Assembly: GCA_947458895.1 (NCBI GenBank)
Contig: CANHBY010000051.1
Coordinates: forward strand, 1 to 7,701
DNA from: Burkholderiales bacterium
Lineage (GTDB): Bacteria > Pseudomonadota > Gammaproteobacteria > Burkholderiales > Burkholderiaceae_C
DNA length: 7,701 nucleotides
Reading direction: 5' to 3'
The translations under genes were made by a program, and so were the position numbers. Below the pieces are notes generated by a model that did not search any database, was not told the origin of the DNA, and saw only the letters and a program-made list of their open reading frames with translations. Positions 6,885 to 7,701 of the stretch are shown here, piece by piece (position 1 is the stretch's first letter; every line of letters starts with the position of its first letter).

Positions 6885-7106
6885 TTGAGTTCTAATGATG
6901 CACCCATTGCTGTTGACCTGGCGATGTTTGATACGCGGTCCTGGGCGGCGCTGGTTCAGGTTTGCCACGACTTTGGTGTGCCCTTTGGTGTGGTTCGCGC
7001 GGTGTCGGATCGTACTGGTGATGAGGCGCATGTCGACGCCAACAGCCTTGTGGCCGAGGTGGGTAGCGCGTGTGCTGGGGGCTGGCCAGCCCTGACACGA
7101 AACTAG
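6885..7106 (+). pseudogene. C-terminal remnant of a 5'-methylthioadenosine/S-adenosylhomocysteine nucleosidase
   Basis: The plus-strand frame contains VQVCHDFGVPFGVVRAVSD and then RTGDEAHVD, matching the C-terminal part of MTA/SAH nucleosidases, which cleave adenine from methylthioadenosine or S-adenosylhomocysteine in methionine salvage. The Asp of the AVSD motif (bases 7008-7010) corresponds to the family's catalytic Asp. The rest of the enzyme (about 230 residues normally), including the N-terminal catalytic Glu, is absent, because hslR begins only 15 bases upstream on the other strand. The Met-Glu that binds ribose would fall just before AALVQV, but LAMFDTRSW is found there instead. The frame opens with a TTG and no good ribosome binding site, and its TAG overlaps the stop of the facing gene. 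I read it as a decayed fragment; an expressed 73-residue peptide is unlikely. Assignment rests on motif memory, not an alignment. Confidence 0.7.
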
Positions 7107-7537
7107 TGTTTGGGTGCCCGCTTGAGCGTGAAGCGATCGATGATTTCAAAGGCGACCATGCCTGCCAACATGGCACCCACAAAGAGGGCTGCTTTCGGCT
7201 CGCCTGATGCCATGGAAACCAGGCCCGGCCCAGGGCAGATCCCCGCCAGGCCCCAGCCTGCACCGAAGGTGAGCGAGCCCAGCACCAAGCGTTTGTCGAT
7301 TTGACTGGCTTTGGGCAGGCTCAGTGTGCCGCCGAGAAAGCTGGTGGTGCGTTTTTTGGCCAGTGCAAATGCAAAGACGCCCACCGCTATCGCGCCTCCC
7401 ATGACGAGGGCGAGAGATGGATCCCAGTGGCCCAGGGGATCAAGAAACGCGAGCACCTTGCCTGGGTCGGTCATGCCCGATAGTTGCAATCCAAGGCCAA
7501 AAAGCAGGCCCACGACGAACTCACTGATGCGGCTCAT
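7103..7537 (-). CDS. Half-size YeeE/YedE-family membrane protein (sulfur-compound transporter type)
   Basis: A 144-residue membrane protein of the YeeE/YedE family. Full-length members such as TsuA import thiosulfate; half-size members usually occur as a pair of genes, often near sulfide or persulfide-responsive regulators. Four hydrophobic spans are visible (about 6-22, 42-60, 84-109, 116-133). Two family signatures are present: GLGLQLSGMTDPGKVLAFLD (14-33) and FGAGWGLAGICPGPGL (91-106), with a single cysteine, C101, in the GICPGP loop, the type of cysteine implicated in substrate relay in TsuA. The start at 7537 is supported by GGAG (7545-7548, minus) with a 7-base spacer. The partner half is not in the window and could lie beyond the right edge. 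The substrate is inferred from family only. Its stop overlaps that of the nucleosidase remnant. Confidence 0.88.
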   Translation of the reverse strand: MSRISEFVVGLLFGLGLQLSGMTDPGKVLAFLDPLGHWDPSLALVMGGAIAVGVFAFALAKKRTTSFLGGTLSLPKASQIDKRLVLGSLTFGAGWGLAGICPGPGLVSMASGEPKAALFVGAMLAGMVAFEIIDRFTLKRAPKH

Positions 7538-7544
7538 GGGGTGT

Positions 7545-7548
7545 CTCC
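7545..7548 (-). promoter_or_regulatory. Shine-Dalgarno GGAG for the YeeE/YedE gene
   Basis: GGAG on the minus strand lies 7 bases before the ATG at 7537. It is the clearest ribosome binding site in the window and fixes the start; the other starts have weak or no matches. Confidence 0.7.
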
Positions 7549-7572
7549 GTTAAACCTAAAAACTGCAGTTGG

Positions 7573-7690
7573 ACGCGCCCGAGTGGGCAGCGCTGCGGTG
7601 TGCTGGCAAGGCGCGACAACGCGGCGGGCTCGTGCCCGCAAGGCGGAGCAACGCCGCCAGCGCGCCGCAGTGCTGCCCAATCGGGTGCGT
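7573..7690. repeat. 118-base imperfect palindrome (possible dispersed repeat element)
   Basis: Two 35-base arms (7573-7607 and 7656-7690) are inverted copies matching at 30 of 35 positions. A central hairpin, GCGGGC-TCGT-GCCCGC (7624-7639), sits exactly at the midpoint. Between outer arms and centre lie two 16-base blocks (7608-7623 and 7640-7655) that are direct, not inverted, near-copies (AAGGCG-N3-CAACGC). Four of the five arm differences become G-U pairs if the plus strand is transcribed. It lies 35 bases upstream of the YeeE ATG and is preceded on the plus strand by the 10-base palindrome AACTGCAGTT (7561-7570). It resembles a REP/BIME- or MITE-like intergenic element. No target-site duplication can be judged because the window ends 11 bases later. 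Confidence 0.85.
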
Positions 7691-7701
7691 AGCGCTTTCA
7701 C

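Noticed and set aside
6874..6960. Heat-shock promoter ahead of hslR.
   Set aside because: No CTTGAA / CCCCAT-like pair at suitable spacing was found on the minus strand.
7561..7701. Integron attC-like site, because of the palindromic structure and nearby GTT.
   Set aside because: No conserved attC core sites (RYYYAAC and GTTRRRY) in the expected places, no L/R box layout, and the arms are too long and symmetric.

Overview
The window looks like chromosomal DNA of a betaproteobacterium, most likely a Burkholderiales member of the Comamonadaceae type. This rests on GC-rich codon use, Gram-negative envelope genes (Kdo transferase, OpgD, DsbB), and proteins resembling that group. It is mostly core or housekeeping sequence. 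I see no phage genes, transposase, CRISPR array, rRNA or tRNA, and no convincing new multigene system.

Layout, left to right. Bases 3-1199 (+) are the 3' part of waaA (Kdo transferase); its beginning lies outside the window. It is followed on the same strand by a single-domain PilZ protein (1305-1667). These two converge on a leftward block, and the 84-base gap between the facing stop codons is mostly a perfect 7-base tandem repeat (8 copies plus 4 bases). The leftward block, in transcription order, is a RidA-family protein (6223-5756), dsbB (5759-5268, overlapping the RidA gene by ATGA), opgD (5232-3625, Tat-exported) and argS (3467-1752). The first three are close enough to be one transcript. 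argS lies 157 bases further on, and that gap holds two inverted repeats and a possible -10 box. Upstream lie hslR (Hsp15, 6870-6451, minus), a short rightward remnant of a methylthioadenosine/SAH nucleosidase gene (6885-7106), and a half-size YeeE/YedE membrane protein (7537-7103, minus). The right edge (7573-7690) is a 118-base, almost symmetric imperfect palindrome.

Shared themes are envelope biogenesis (Kdo addition to lipid A, periplasmic glucan, disulfide formation) and translation or stress repair (ArgRS, Hsp15, RidA). The genes do not form one obvious pathway. The signals most worth following are non-coding or degenerate: the terminal palindrome, the heptamer repeat and the nucleosidase remnant.
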